64,000 nucleotides of DNA. Source: Fluviicola sp. (GTDB lineage Bacteria > Bacteroidota > Bacteroidia > Flavobacteriales_D > Crocinitomicaceae). The notes below the pieces were generated by a model. That model was not told the origin of the DNA. It saw nothing but the letters and a program-made list of their open reading frames with translations, and searched no databases. The stretch lies in assembly GCF_039596395.1 (NCBI RefSeq), contig NZ_JBCNJT010000001.1, forward strand, positions 1,213,315-1,277,314, in the 5' to 3' direction. Both the position numbers and the translations under genes were made by a program. Below are positions 16,326 through 24,410 of this stretch, in pieces (the stretch's first letter is position 1; each line of letters begins with the position of its first letter).

Positions 16326-16747
16326 GTTTTTGGAAAGATTTATTCAAATCAAAAGAACAGGAAAAAACAGGATTGGTTTTTATTGTAGAAGATAACAAAC
16401 CGTATGCAGAGACGCTGAAAGTCTTTTTGAGTGCAGAAGTTCCTGCGATCAAAGAAATCAAAACTTTCCCTGTTGGAGAAACGTGCCTGCTGGAATTGAA
16501 AAAAAATCCGGATATCATCATCATCGATTATTTTCTGGATTCCAAATACTTCGATGCGGAAACAGGATTGGAGATCATCAAACAGATCCGCGCTGAAAAA
16601 CCGGAAGTCAATATCATCGTGCTGAGCTCACAGGAAAACATTGATGTGGTACTGGAAATGGTGAAGAAATACAATTGCAGCTATGTGCAGAAAGATGGAG
16701 ATGCTTTTGAAAAAGTAGGCGAAATCGTAACAGAGATTTTTAAATAA
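16322..16747 (+). CDS. Single-domain response regulator
   Basis: 141 residues, essentially one CheY-like receiver with a short N-terminal tail. Acidic pocket EDN near residue 24, phospho-acceptor Asp69 in IIIIDYF, the conserved Ser in VLSSQ and Lys in VQKDG are all there. There is no output domain, so it acts by protein contact or as a phosphate shuttle. Its start overlaps the kinase stop (ATGA), tying it to that Hpt domain. Confidence 0.92.
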   Translation: MSFWKDLFKSKEQEKTGLVFIVEDNKPYAETLKVFLSAEVPAIKEIKTFPVGETCLLELKKNPDIIIIDYFLDSKYFDAETGLEIIKQIRAEKPEVNIIVLSSQENIDVVLEMVKKYNCSYVQKDGDAFEKVGEIVTEIFK

Positions 16748-16887
16748 GTTCGAAATCGAATAGTAGGGAATTTTCGGTACGTGCTTTCGTGCGGATCATC
16801 AATTTGTGTGCGTGGAAATTTGTAAGCTGGATTATTTAACCGATATTGAATCCATCATTGAAAGTATTTGAACTTAAAAACAGACAC

Positions 16888-17535
16888 ATGGCCCGATACA
16901 AACTACTTTTTGCTGCACTGTTTTCCGGATGCATACTGATTAGTTATTCCTTCTCCGGGAATCCCGGAGTAAAACCGGTTCATCCAATGGCTCGCCGGCA
17001 GGCAGATTTTCCGTCTTGCCCGGAAATAGATAAATACCCGATCATTTTCTCGTACGTAACAGACGACCTGAAAAAAGAACTGGAAGCCAAATGCATCACG
17101 CCTCTCATACTTTCAGAGAAAACAACGGCCTTTCAAAACCGTGAATCTTTCCCGGACGAAATTTACAGCGACTTTTACCGTGTCTTTGCAGTCAATAAAA
17201 TCAATTACACCACCGCCACGCTCATGATCTACCTGATCGAAGAAGAACAAACAGAATCGATGCATGAAACGGACCGCCTGCTGCTGGTGATCTACGACAA
17301 AGACGGAGTCGCACGGGATGTCCTGAGTAAAAACCTCCAGGATGTTTTCAGTACCCGCGAATTCAAATTCACCTCCAACCGCGAATTCAATGTCGTAGAT
17401 ACCGATTCGGAATATTCTCCCGACCCGGAGTCCGAAGCAGAGGACAGAAGAAACGGACGTGCGCCGGAACCAAGCGTTTCAACCTTGTATTACCAAGTAG
17501 ATCCGGTTGCCATGAAATTCAAAATGCTGGATTGA
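16888..17535 (+). CDS. Secreted protein of unknown function
   Basis: 215 residues from ATG 16888; the longer frame would begin at a TTG at 16846 and bury the signal peptide. Hydrophobic residues ~5-22 followed by polar sequence suggest Sec export. The body is mixed alpha/beta with a disordered acidic stretch (~175-200, DSEYSPDPESEAEDRRNGR). No known domain. It sits between a signalling operon and a protease gene in the same direction. Confidence 0.6.
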   Translation: MARYKLLFAALFSGCILISYSFSGNPGVKPVHPMARRQADFPSCPEIDKYPIIFSYVTDDLKKELEAKCITPLILSEKTTAFQNRESFPDEIYSDFYRVFAVNKINYTTATLMIYLIEEEQTESMHETDRLLLVIYDKDGVARDVLSKNLQDVFSTREFKFTSNREFNVVDTDSEYSPDPESEAEDRRNGRAPEPSVSTLYYQVDPVAMKFKMLD

Positions 17536-17564
17536 TTCCAATCATAAACAGTCACAATTAACTA

Positions 17565-19331
17565 ATGTACAAATCCACACTCTTAGCAGTAATACTGGCC
17601 TTTTCCTCAACCATCTTCGGGCAAAAACAGGCAAACAAGGAACAGCTTTACTTCATGTATTTCAAAACGTGGAATTTCCTGAAATACTACCATCCCGATC
17701 TGGCTTCCGGGAAACGGGATGCGGACAGCTTGTTTTTCAGCAACCTTTCCAAACTTCCGGCTGCAGAAGACCAGGAGGCGGTTCATAAGTTCTTCCGGAC
17801 AATGGTCACTGATCTTTCAGTACCCAAATCGCAGGCGGGTTCCATCAAACCAAAAGACGGTTTAGTAAGTAATATCGATTTTTCCTGGAGAGAACGGCCC
17901 GAATTCTTTGACCCGGGAACAATACAGAAATTATCCGCGGTTTTTGAGAATCGCTACATCGGGAATAACCATTATTACCTGCCGGAACAAAGTTTCAATG
18001 CCGAACTTCCGCATGAGAAAGAATATGCTTTCGGGAAAGACGAAAACATTCCGTTGGAATACCGGTTACTCGCTTTGGCTAAAATCCAGGGCGTAGTGGA
18101 TTATTTGTATCCGCATAAATACCTCATGACGCCTGCGAATGAATTTGATTTCCTGCTGCGGTCAGTGATCGCAAGGATGTTCCGCTACGATGACCGTGTG
18201 TCTTATGAATTGGTATTACTGAAATTAAGTGCCTGCCTGCAGGATTCCCATTCCTACAATTTTTACAGGCAAATGACCGCGAAAAAGAAGATTTTCAATA
18301 GTTCCGTATATCCTCCGTTTGCTTATAAGGTCTTTGAGGACGGAATCCTGGTTACACAGTTGATCGTTCCCCAGGTTTGTCAGCAAGCGGACATCAAAGA
18401 AGGAGATTATATTACGAAGATAAACGGAAGGCCGGTGAAGAGGAAAATCGAAGAATTGGCCAAACTATTGTCAACTTCAAACCGCGCCACCCTGTTGCAT
18501 CATCTCTCAAATTATGCCGATAATCTGGTTTGGGGCTCGGAGAGTAAAGATGTATCGGTGGAAATTACGAGGAATTCCGGCAACCAGATGAAAAAGATTT
18601 TGTTTATCGCCAGTGGCGACTCCAACCTGAAATTGCTGAATGAATACCTCACTTCTTTGCCGTCGAACAAAGCAGAAGACGGATCTTTGATCGTTTTGAA
18701 TAATGAAATAGCTTACTTCCGGATTGATAACGTCTTTCGCTTGATCGAACACGTTGAAGATGCACGGATCGATCACCAGATGGATTCGATTTTAGACCTG
18801 GCCGGAAATAAGAAAGGAATCATTTTCGACATGCGTGGTTACCCGGATTGGGGCGGTTTCGTGCCGGCTTACGTGGTAAAACATTTCGGGAAAGACCTTG
18901 TTCCGTACGCAAAATACTTCCAGGCCAATAAACAACAAATCGGAACCTACACTCTGAAAGAAGCTTTGGACACGTATTACAATCCGGACTTAAAACCGGA
19001 AGGTGCGGCTTACAAAGGGAAAGTAGTAATGATAGTGAATCCGGCGACCCAGAGCATGAGCGAATGGAATACCATGTGCCTGCAGCATGTGTTCCCGGAT
19101 GCTGTTACAATCGGTGAGCAAAGCGCAGGTGCCGACGGTGATCTGAAAACCATGAATCTGCCCGGTGGCTATACCTTTGATTTTACCGGGAATGCCATTT
19201 TCTACCCGGATGGAACGGAAGCACAGAGAAAAGGTGTTAAAATCAACATCCCGGTCCGCCTCACGAAAGAGAATTATTCCAAAGACAGCGATTATCTATT
19301 GCAAAGAGCCATTGAATTAATCGAAAAATGA
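17565..19331 (+). CDS. S41 family (C-terminal processing) peptidase, secreted
   Basis: 588 residues with a signal peptide ending near residue 19. The N-terminal helical region is followed by a PDZ-like domain (~255-305, with DIKEGDYITKINGRPV) and the S41 catalytic core. The core includes KGIIFDMRGYPDWGG and the nucleophile region VNPATQSMSEWNTM, where the Ser after Met is the expected catalytic residue, then GEQSAGADGD. Likely a periplasmic or surface endopeptidase that cleaves after C-terminal recognition. Followed by a trypsin-like protease gene in the same direction. Confidence 0.9.
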   Translation: MYKSTLLAVILAFSSTIFGQKQANKEQLYFMYFKTWNFLKYYHPDLASGKRDADSLFFSNLSKLPAAEDQEAVHKFFRTMVTDLSVPKSQAGSIKPKDGLVSNIDFSWRERPEFFDPGTIQKLSAVFENRYIGNNHYYLPEQSFNAELPHEKEYAFGKDENIPLEYRLLALAKIQGVVDYLYPHKYLMTPANEFDFLLRSVIARMFRYDDRVSYELVLLKLSACLQDSHSYNFYRQMTAKKKIFNSSVYPPFAYKVFEDGILVTQLIVPQVCQQADIKEGDYITKINGRPVKRKIEELAKLLSTSNRATLLHHLSNYADNLVWGSESKDVSVEITRNSGNQMKKILFIASGDSNLKLLNEYLTSLPSNKAEDGSLIVLNNEIAYFRIDNVFRLIEHVEDARIDHQMDSILDLAGNKKGIIFDMRGYPDWGGFVPAYVVKHFGKDLVPYAKYFQANKQQIGTYTLKEALDTYYNPDLKPEGAAYKGKVVMIVNPATQSMSEWNTMCLQHVFPDAVTIGEQSAGADGDLKTMNLPGGYTFDFTGNAIFYPDGTEAQRKGVKINIPVRLTKENYSKDSDYLLQRAIELIEK

Positions 19332-19398
19332 GCGGAATAAGCTGTTTGATCTTACCTTTATCCGGAAAAGACTGTAAACAAATTAAATTATCTAAATC

Positions 19399-20442
19399 AT
19401 GAATAAATCCATTCTGATTATTTTGATTATCCTGTTGAACGCCGTAGCATTCGGTCAAAATCAATCTTACTCGAAGATTTATTTCGTGAGAAGCAGGAAC
19501 TTTTTTGCATCTAATGCCATAAGTTATATCGGGGTAGAAAATCAGAAAAAATTCGAACTTCCTTTAGGTGGAGTTGTTGAATATAAGATTTACTCCGAAG
19601 GAGAGATTTCAGTAGAAGCTGATTATTCCGGATTCATGAAATTTTATTGTAATTTAAATGTAAAAAGAGGAAAGGAATATTTTGTATTACTGGATTCGAA
19701 ACAATTCCACCAGGTAGAAGAAGAAAAGGTCGCTAAATTTTTAAAAGTTCCTTCCAGCTTTGAAACAAGAGAAGAGGAAATTGATTCCAGGGAGGTTATT
19801 AATGTAACACCAAAAGAAGAAAAGACATCATCACCGGGGCAAGGAACATGTTTCCTGGTGAGTTCTGAAGGATATTTCGTTACAAATTATCACTGTATTG
19901 AAAATGCAAAGGGCATTACGATCAGAGGTATTGGCAATAATCCTTTAGCAAAGCACAATGCTGTGGTAATCGCATCTGATGTTTCCAATGATCTGGCTTT
20001 AATAAAGATAAACAATCCTGATCTGAAATTTCCGGACCCCCCTTTTTCAATTCGGAAAGAAAGATTGTTACTGGCCGAAAAATATTATGCATTGGGATTC
20101 TTCGGATCGGGCTTGTCAGAGAAAGGAATGAATATTTCCGAGGGAATCATCAGTTCAAAAACAGGATTGAATAACGATGTGAGTATATTTTTAGTTTCCC
20201 AGGCATTAGATCCCGGAACCAGTGGTGGACCGATTATAGATGAAAATGGTAATTTGATTGGTGTTGTTTATTCAAAAATAAACGGAGAATGGTTTGGAAT
20301 TAAAGCAGATTATTTAGAAACTTTTTTAAAGAATGTGGAAGGGTTCGTATTACCTGTCTATAAGAATGAATTAAAGGACATGCCATTGCCACAAAAGGTT
20401 GAGACTTTGAAAAAGATAGTTTTTGCTTTGGAAGTAAGCTAA
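19399..20442 (+). CDS. Trypsin-like serine protease, secreted
   Basis: 347 residues with an N-terminal signal peptide (~1-19, cleavage after VAFGQ or just before). The first ~120 residues form a domain I do not recognise. The trypsin-like core then has a full catalytic triad: His165 in VTNYHCIENA, Asp198 in SNDLALIKI and Ser275 in PGTSGGPII. This is the chymotrypsin/DegP fold without a PDZ domain. It follows the S41 protease gene by 67 bases in the same direction, which hints at a joint role in extracytoplasmic proteolysis. Confidence 0.88.
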   Translation: MNKSILIILIILLNAVAFGQNQSYSKIYFVRSRNFFASNAISYIGVENQKKFELPLGGVVEYKIYSEGEISVEADYSGFMKFYCNLNVKRGKEYFVLLDSKQFHQVEEEKVAKFLKVPSSFETREEEIDSREVINVTPKEEKTSSPGQGTCFLVSSEGYFVTNYHCIENAKGITIRGIGNNPLAKHNAVVIASDVSNDLALIKINNPDLKFPDPPFSIRKERLLLAEKYYALGFFGSGLSEKGMNISEGIISSKTGLNNDVSIFLVSQALDPGTSGGPIIDENGNLIGVVYSKINGEWFGIKADYLETFLKNVEGFVLPVYKNELKDMPLPQKVETLKKIVFALEVS

Positions 20443-20509
20443 TATCAACTTCAAAATAATTACTACATTTCAGCGGTAAAAAGAAACTATTCACATACAA
20501 AAAACCGCT

Positions 20510-20893
20510 ATGAAACTATCCGCTAGTTGGCTCAACAGGGTAGAGGGAATCGGACTGATCCTGATCCTCTTCTCTTTCTTCGTACAAATTTTCCAGAACA
20601 ACACGGAAGAATCTTTCCGGGAATCACAGAATTACCACATCAATAAAAAGCTTGATCATATCTGGGCTTTAATAGAGAATAAGTATGCCGAAGAACATCC
20701 CGAAAAGAAATTAAAACCCTTGATCCGGCTGAAATCACTGGACCACGATTGGGAATTGTATTCCACCCAGGCGAAGGAAATGAAGGCTTGGGAAGACCAG
20801 ATAGACTTCTTCGCAGATATCAGTACCTGGATTTTTGTACTGGGAACGATCCTGGCTATTTTGCCCAAATTCATCCCGGAGAAAACAGAATGA
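20510..20893 (+). CDS. Small membrane protein, unknown function
   Basis: 127 residues with one hydrophobic segment near each end (~12-28 and ~104-121) and a charged ~70-residue region between. A two-helix inner-membrane hairpin is likely. No known family is recognised. It is the last gene before a short repeat fragment at 20909. Confidence 0.65.
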   Translation: MKLSASWLNRVEGIGLILILFSFFVQIFQNNTEESFRESQNYHINKKLDHIWALIENKYAEEHPEKKLKPLIRLKSLDHDWELYSTQAKEMKAWEDQIDFFADISTWIFVLGTILAILPKFIPEKTE

Positions 20894-20908
20894 GAAAGTG
20901 GTTGAATG

Positions 20909-20951
20909 CTTACGCTGAGGCTACAGCAAAGGAGCAGCGAAGTCGAAACCA
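20909..20951. repeat. Palindromic intergenic fragment (family D)
   Basis: GCTTACGCTGAGGCTACAGC, AAAGGAGCAGCGAAGTCGAA resembles the perfect palindrome region at 63151-63190 (GCTGAAGCTTCAGC, then GAAGGCACAGAGCGAAG). The copy here is imperfect. It lies directly after the stop at 20893. Confidence 0.5.
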
Positions 20952-20992
20952 CCTTTATTGCTAATTTAGTTATCATAAAATCATACTAAACC

Positions 20993-21553
20993 ATGAACAT
21001 ACAGGCATTCAAAGAAAACCTCGGAGTGAGTGATCTTCCGGAAGCATTGGAAAAACTCATTCAGTTTCAAAACGAGCATTCCGGTTTTGAAGAATATGCA
21101 CAAGGTTTCGGAGTGTTGATTGACGACAAGTCGGGAATCAAGAGCTGGAGCGAAGACGAAGCTTTCCTGGAACGTGTGCATCCTTTCGCCCAGGCAAATG
21201 GTTCGGGTTCGATCTATGCTTTGTGGGATAAAGATGCTTCCGGTAATCTGGACGGCCTCCCGGTTGTTGTTTTCGGTGATGAAGGAGGAGTTCATGTAGT
21301 TGCATCCAACATCCTGGAATTGATGCAGATGCTGTTATTCGATTCGGAGATTTCCGTCGATTTCGATGAAGTGTATTTCTACAAAGATGAAGACGATTAC
21401 GAAGAAAGCGAAGGCCATGCAACGTTTAAGGATTGGTTGAAGAAAGAGTTCAATTTGGATCCGGTGGAAGATCCCGATACCTTGGTACAAGAGGCCGAAG
21501 AAAAGTACAAGGAAAACTTTGACCGGTGGTTCGAACAGTATTACGCGGATTAG
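20993..21553 (+). CDS. SMI1/KNR4 (SUKH)-like protein
   Basis: 186-residue acidic soluble protein. The central run PFAQANGSGSIYALW, then LPVVVFGDEGGVHVVASNI and LELMQMLL, resembles the SUKH fold, whose members often serve as immunity proteins in polymorphic toxin systems. The C-terminus is rich in Glu and Asp and probably helical. The adjacent gene begins two bases after the stop. No toxin gene is adjacent, so an immunity role is speculative. Confidence 0.5.
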   Translation: MNIQAFKENLGVSDLPEALEKLIQFQNEHSGFEEYAQGFGVLIDDKSGIKSWSEDEAFLERVHPFAQANGSGSIYALWDKDASGNLDGLPVVVFGDEGGVHVVASNILELMQMLLFDSEISVDFDEVYFYKDEDDYEESEGHATFKDWLKKEFNLDPVEDPDTLVQEAEEKYKENFDRWFEQYYAD

Positions 21554-21555
21554 AA

Positions 21556-21999
21556 ATGACTATCTACTTCGAACTAAGTTCGCATGAACTGAATGACATC
21601 AGTTATTTCTCGATGGGAAATTTCACTTTTGAAAAAGAGGGAGTTTGTTTTACAAGTAAAAACCGGAAGCCCGATCAAAGTTGTATGTTGCTGGCTTCCT
21701 TGCCGGATTTGTTCTTTCGGCTCATGAAGGTGAAAAAAGGGGAGATCCGGAAGTTTGTATTTTCACCGGTCGATTGTTCGTACCAACTGCTCTTCGAAAA
21801 GCAAAAGAATAAGCTGCTGATCAGCGAATTTTCCAGGGAAAAATTGATCTGTGGGGTCGATGAATTTGCGGAAGCTCTTCACAAAGAAGTCAGGGATCTG
21901 CTTATCCGTTATGATATTGAGATTGAATATATGGATATTGCAAGACAGGATTTTGTGGAGTGTTGGAGTGAATTTAAAACACTGTTCCCCGATCAATAA
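21556..21999 (+). CDS. Hypothetical protein, unknown function
   Basis: 147 residues from ATG 21556, starting two bases after the SUKH-like gene stop, so the two are likely coupled. Opens MTIYFELSSHELNDISYFSMG, contains beta-rich sequence in the first half and a helical second half (DEFAEALHKEVRDLLIRYD). No signal peptide or membrane helix. I recognise no family; translational coupling suggests it works with its neighbour. Confidence 0.6.
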   Translation: MTIYFELSSHELNDISYFSMGNFTFEKEGVCFTSKNRKPDQSCMLLASLPDLFFRLMKVKKGEIRKFVFSPVDCSYQLLFEKQKNKLLISEFSREKLICGVDEFAEALHKEVRDLLIRYDIEIEYMDIARQDFVECWSEFKTLFPDQ

Positions 22000-22035
22000 C
22001 TTCAAAAGCGACCTGGTTCTACAAGTCGCCTTCAC

Positions 22036-22323
22036 TTAAATTCTATCTGCAAAAGAAATGACCGGAGCTTGTTCCAGTTTTTCCGCTGCCATCTCCCGGA
22101 ATGCCTGGATATAGGGCTGTTGGTTGTGTGTTTCCAACGCTTCTTTGCTCTCCCAGATTTCCCAGAAAACGAACTGGTTTTTATTTTCTACGCCCTGGTG
22201 CAGGTCGTAACGAAGACAAGTTGCTTCTTTGCGGCTTTCAATGACCATGTTTTGAAGCACTGCTTTTACTTCTTCGGTGAATTCCGGTTTGCTTTTAATG
22301 ATTGCTGTGAGATAAACTTTCAT
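22036..22323 (-). CDS. Putative quinol monooxygenase (YgiN-like, ABM domain)
   Basis: 95-residue antibiotic-biosynthesis-monooxygenase fold protein (MKVYLTAIIKSKPEFTEEVK; late FWEIWESKEALETHNQQPYIQ). In E. coli the homologue YgiN (quinol monooxygenase) lies next to mdaB and interconverts menadiol and menadione. Here it follows an MdaB-like gene and overlaps it by 29 bases in another frame. Expected role: oxygen-dependent quinol oxidation that opposes MdaB, forming a quinone redox cycle. Small cytosolic dimer by family. Confidence 0.85.
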   Translation of the reverse strand: MKVYLTAIIKSKPEFTEEVKAVLQNMVIESRKEATCLRYDLHQGVENKNQFVFWEIWESKEALETHNQQPYIQAFREMAAEKLEQAPVISFADRI

Positions 22324-22936
22324 GATTCTGAGTATTGACTGATTGGAACTTATTTGCTAAATGATTTAAATACTGAATGCGGTAATTCTCAATGCGTTCC
22401 GGAGTAGCGTTTTTTTCCAGGTCGTGGAAATGGAACCCGTCAATGCGCTGCATACCGGTAAATTGGTTCATCTTGTGAAAACCGAATAATACACCGTCGT
22501 CTACAGATCGCTGGTCGAAGAATTCTCCTTCCAGGGTAAAGGCTGTGTTGGGCGCATTCCAGGTACTGGTCACCATGTATTGCTTGCCGTGCATGAGTCC
22601 GCCTGTTCCGTAATTGATCTCAGGATTGGACCGGCTTCTTCCGTCACTGGAATAAATCCCGTTCTGATGTCCTGCCGTAAATACTTCATCGATGTATTTC
22701 TTCAGGAGGTTCGGTACGTGGAACCACCAGATCGGCGTGTGATAAATAACCACATCCGCCCATTTGAAATTTTCTGCTTCCTGCACCGGATCATACGGAT
22801 CGTTGATGTCCGTGATCCGGACGTCATAATGCTGCTGCTCTAAAAAAGAAGAGGTCCAGTGAGTCAGTGTTTCGTTGAATTTACCTCCTGAATGTGCAAA
22901 GTGCTGGCCTCCGTTTAGAATGAATACTTTTTCCAT
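22295..22936 (-). CDS. mdaB: NAD(P)H-dependent quinone oxidoreductase (MdaB-like)
   Basis: 213-residue flavodoxin-like NADPH:quinone reductase. The start at 22936 (MEKVFILNGG) fits the Rossmann-like strand followed by a phosphate loop (GGQHFAHSGGKFNETL). Visible also are WADVVIYHTPIWWFHVPNLLKKYIDE, typical of MdaB/YwrO quinone reductases, and YGTGGLMHGKQYMVTSTWNAP. It carries out two-electron reduction of quinones. Divergent from the LysR gene at 23025, and followed by the YgiN-like gene. An ATG further upstream at 23065 would extend it through AT-rich promoter sequence and is rejected. Confidence 0.9.
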   Translation of the reverse strand: MEKVFILNGGQHFAHSGGKFNETLTHWTSSFLEQQHYDVRITDINDPYDPVQEAENFKWADVVIYHTPIWWFHVPNLLKKYIDEVFTAGHQNGIYSSDGRSRSNPEINYGTGGLMHGKQYMVTSTWNAPNTAFTLEGEFFDQRSVDDGVLFGFHKMNQFTGMQRIDGFHFHDLEKNATPERIENYRIQYLNHLANKFQSVNTQNHESLSHSNH

Positions 22937-22953
22937 TGTCTGATTTGTTTCTG

Positions 22954-23014
22954 CAAAGTTCAGGGCTTTTGATGTATTATGAAAATAACTTAAATTGTAT
23001 ATTTGTATCATAAT
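22954..23014. promoter_or_regulatory. Divergent mdaB/lysR promoter region with inverted repeat
   Basis: Plus strand: TATATTTG at 22998-23005 is an exact -7 box for the LysR gene. Minus strand: GAACTTTG at 22961-22954 is a near match for mdaB. ATTATGA (22976-22982) and TCATAAT (23008-23014) form an inverted repeat bridging the LysR promoter, a plausible LysR binding site. Confidence 0.5.
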
Positions 23015-23024
23015 TGTAATAGTT

Positions 23025-23936
23025 ATGCAAATCAATTTGGAATGGTTCAGAACCTTCAAAGCCATTTATGAAACGGGAACACTGTCCGCAGCAGCCAAGG
23101 AATTATTTGTTTCACAACCCGGTGTAAGCCTGCATTTGAATTCCCTGGAAGCTTTTACAGGCTACAAATTGTTTGACCGTTCTGCAAGGAAAATGGTTCC
23201 AACGGAAAAGGGAAAGATCCTCTACAATTTTATCTTGGATCCGATTAAAAAACTGGAAACCGCCGAACAGCATTTTCACAAACGTTCCCAGTCGGAAAGA
23301 GCAACCATTAGTGTGGGCATGTGTTTTGAAACTTTTCAGTATACGCTGGAGGAACACATTCCGTCCCTGTCATTTAACCTGATCATTAAATTCGGCGAAT
23401 ACCCGCAAATGCAGCAGGATCTGGATAATGGCTTATTGGATCTGATCGTAACTCCGCACAAGGGAAGCCAGAAAAACCTGGTTTACGAACCTTTCTCCAA
23501 AGAGCGGATTGTACTCGTTGCCGGGAATAATACCGATACCGAGGCATTGGAACTGTTTTTGAAAAGCGGGGAAATCCGGGAAGCAGGTGACTTTTTGAAA
23601 CAGCAATTGTGGTACAGCACCGCAGCCGATATGGAGCATTTAAAGAATTTCTGGCTGAAGAATTTCGGGGAACACCCGGATTTTCGTCCGAATTTCATTG
23701 TGCCGAACATCAGTTCGATCATTCGCTGCCTGAGTGATGGGAACGGATTCTCAGTGGTGCCTGATTTCCTGTGCCGCGAAGCAATCGAAGCCGGAAAACT
23801 CCATTTGATCTGGGAAGGAACGGAGCCCTGGGAAAACACACTGTATTTTGGGTCGCGGAAAAATACCATGTATCAAGCCGAATTGGATCAGTTAAAATAC
23901 CTGTTTAAAGAAAAATGGGAGCGCGAGTGGGTTTAG
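23025..23936 (+). CDS. LysR family transcriptional regulator
   Basis: 303 residues. The N-terminal winged helix is clear (LEWFRTFKAIYETGTLSAAA, LFVSQPGVSLHLNSLEAF, LFDRSARKMVPTEKG), and the remainder is the periplasmic-binding-protein-like effector domain. ATG 23025 gives the standard N-terminus, with a TATATTTG box 19 bases upstream. It is divergent from the mdaB/ygiN-like operon, the usual arrangement in which LysR controls the neighbour in response to quinone or redox stress; this control is inferred. Confidence 0.93.
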   Translation: MQINLEWFRTFKAIYETGTLSAAAKELFVSQPGVSLHLNSLEAFTGYKLFDRSARKMVPTEKGKILYNFILDPIKKLETAEQHFHKRSQSERATISVGMCFETFQYTLEEHIPSLSFNLIIKFGEYPQMQQDLDNGLLDLIVTPHKGSQKNLVYEPFSKERIVLVAGNNTDTEALELFLKSGEIREAGDFLKQQLWYSTAADMEHLKNFWLKNFGEHPDFRPNFIVPNISSIIRCLSDGNGFSVVPDFLCREAIEAGKLHLIWEGTEPWENTLYFGSRKNTMYQAELDQLKYLFKEKWEREWV

Positions 23937-23969
23937 TGCTTATCTTTATCATTCACAACAACATAAACC

Positions 23970-24410
23970 ATGAAAGTCGCATTTAAATTAGTGGAACACG
24001 GAAGTGAAGAGTGGAAAGCTGCTGTCCGCTTGCGTGAAGACATTCTTCGAAAACCACTGGGAAGTTATTTCACCGACGAAGAACTGGAAGAAGAAAAGAA
24101 CCACATTCAAATTGTAGGATTAGTAGACGGCGAAATAATTGCTACTACGGTTCTGGTTCCTGAAAATCAATGGATGAAAATGCAGCGTGTCGTTGTGAAA
24201 GAGGAATTACGCAGTTCCGGTATCGGATCTGAAATGATGGCGTTTTGCGAAAAGATATCATCCGGGAAAGGCAAGCATCGCATTTTTTGCCATGCAAGGG
24301 ATACTGCCGTAAACTTTTACCTGAACAACCATTACCTGGTTGAAGGCGCATACTTTCCCGAAGATGGAATTCCGCACGTCAAAATGGTGAAGCAAATCAA
24401 TAACCTTTAG
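23970..24410 (+). CDS. GNAT family N-acetyltransferase
   Basis: 146-residue acetyltransferase. The acetyl-CoA loop is MQRVVVKEELRSSGIGSEMM, with R-x-x-G-I-G, and the N-terminal region is a strand-helix opening (VRLREDILRKPLGSYFTDEEL). The last 14 bases overlap the convergent serine hydrolase gene. It follows the LysR gene by 33 bases, so it may ride on that transcript. Substrate unknown. Confidence 0.88.
   Translation: MKVAFKLVEHGSEEWKAAVRLREDILRKPLGSYFTDEELEEEKNHIQIVGLVDGEIIATTVLVPENQWMKMQRVVVKEELRSSGIGSEMMAFCEKISSGKGKHRIFCHARDTAVNFYLNNHYLVEGAYFPEDGIPHVKMVKQINNL

Noticed and set aside
22937-23065. N-terminal extension of mdaB to 23065
   Set aside because: It would cross the LysR promoter and lacks similarity to MdaB; the family starts at MEKVFILNGG.
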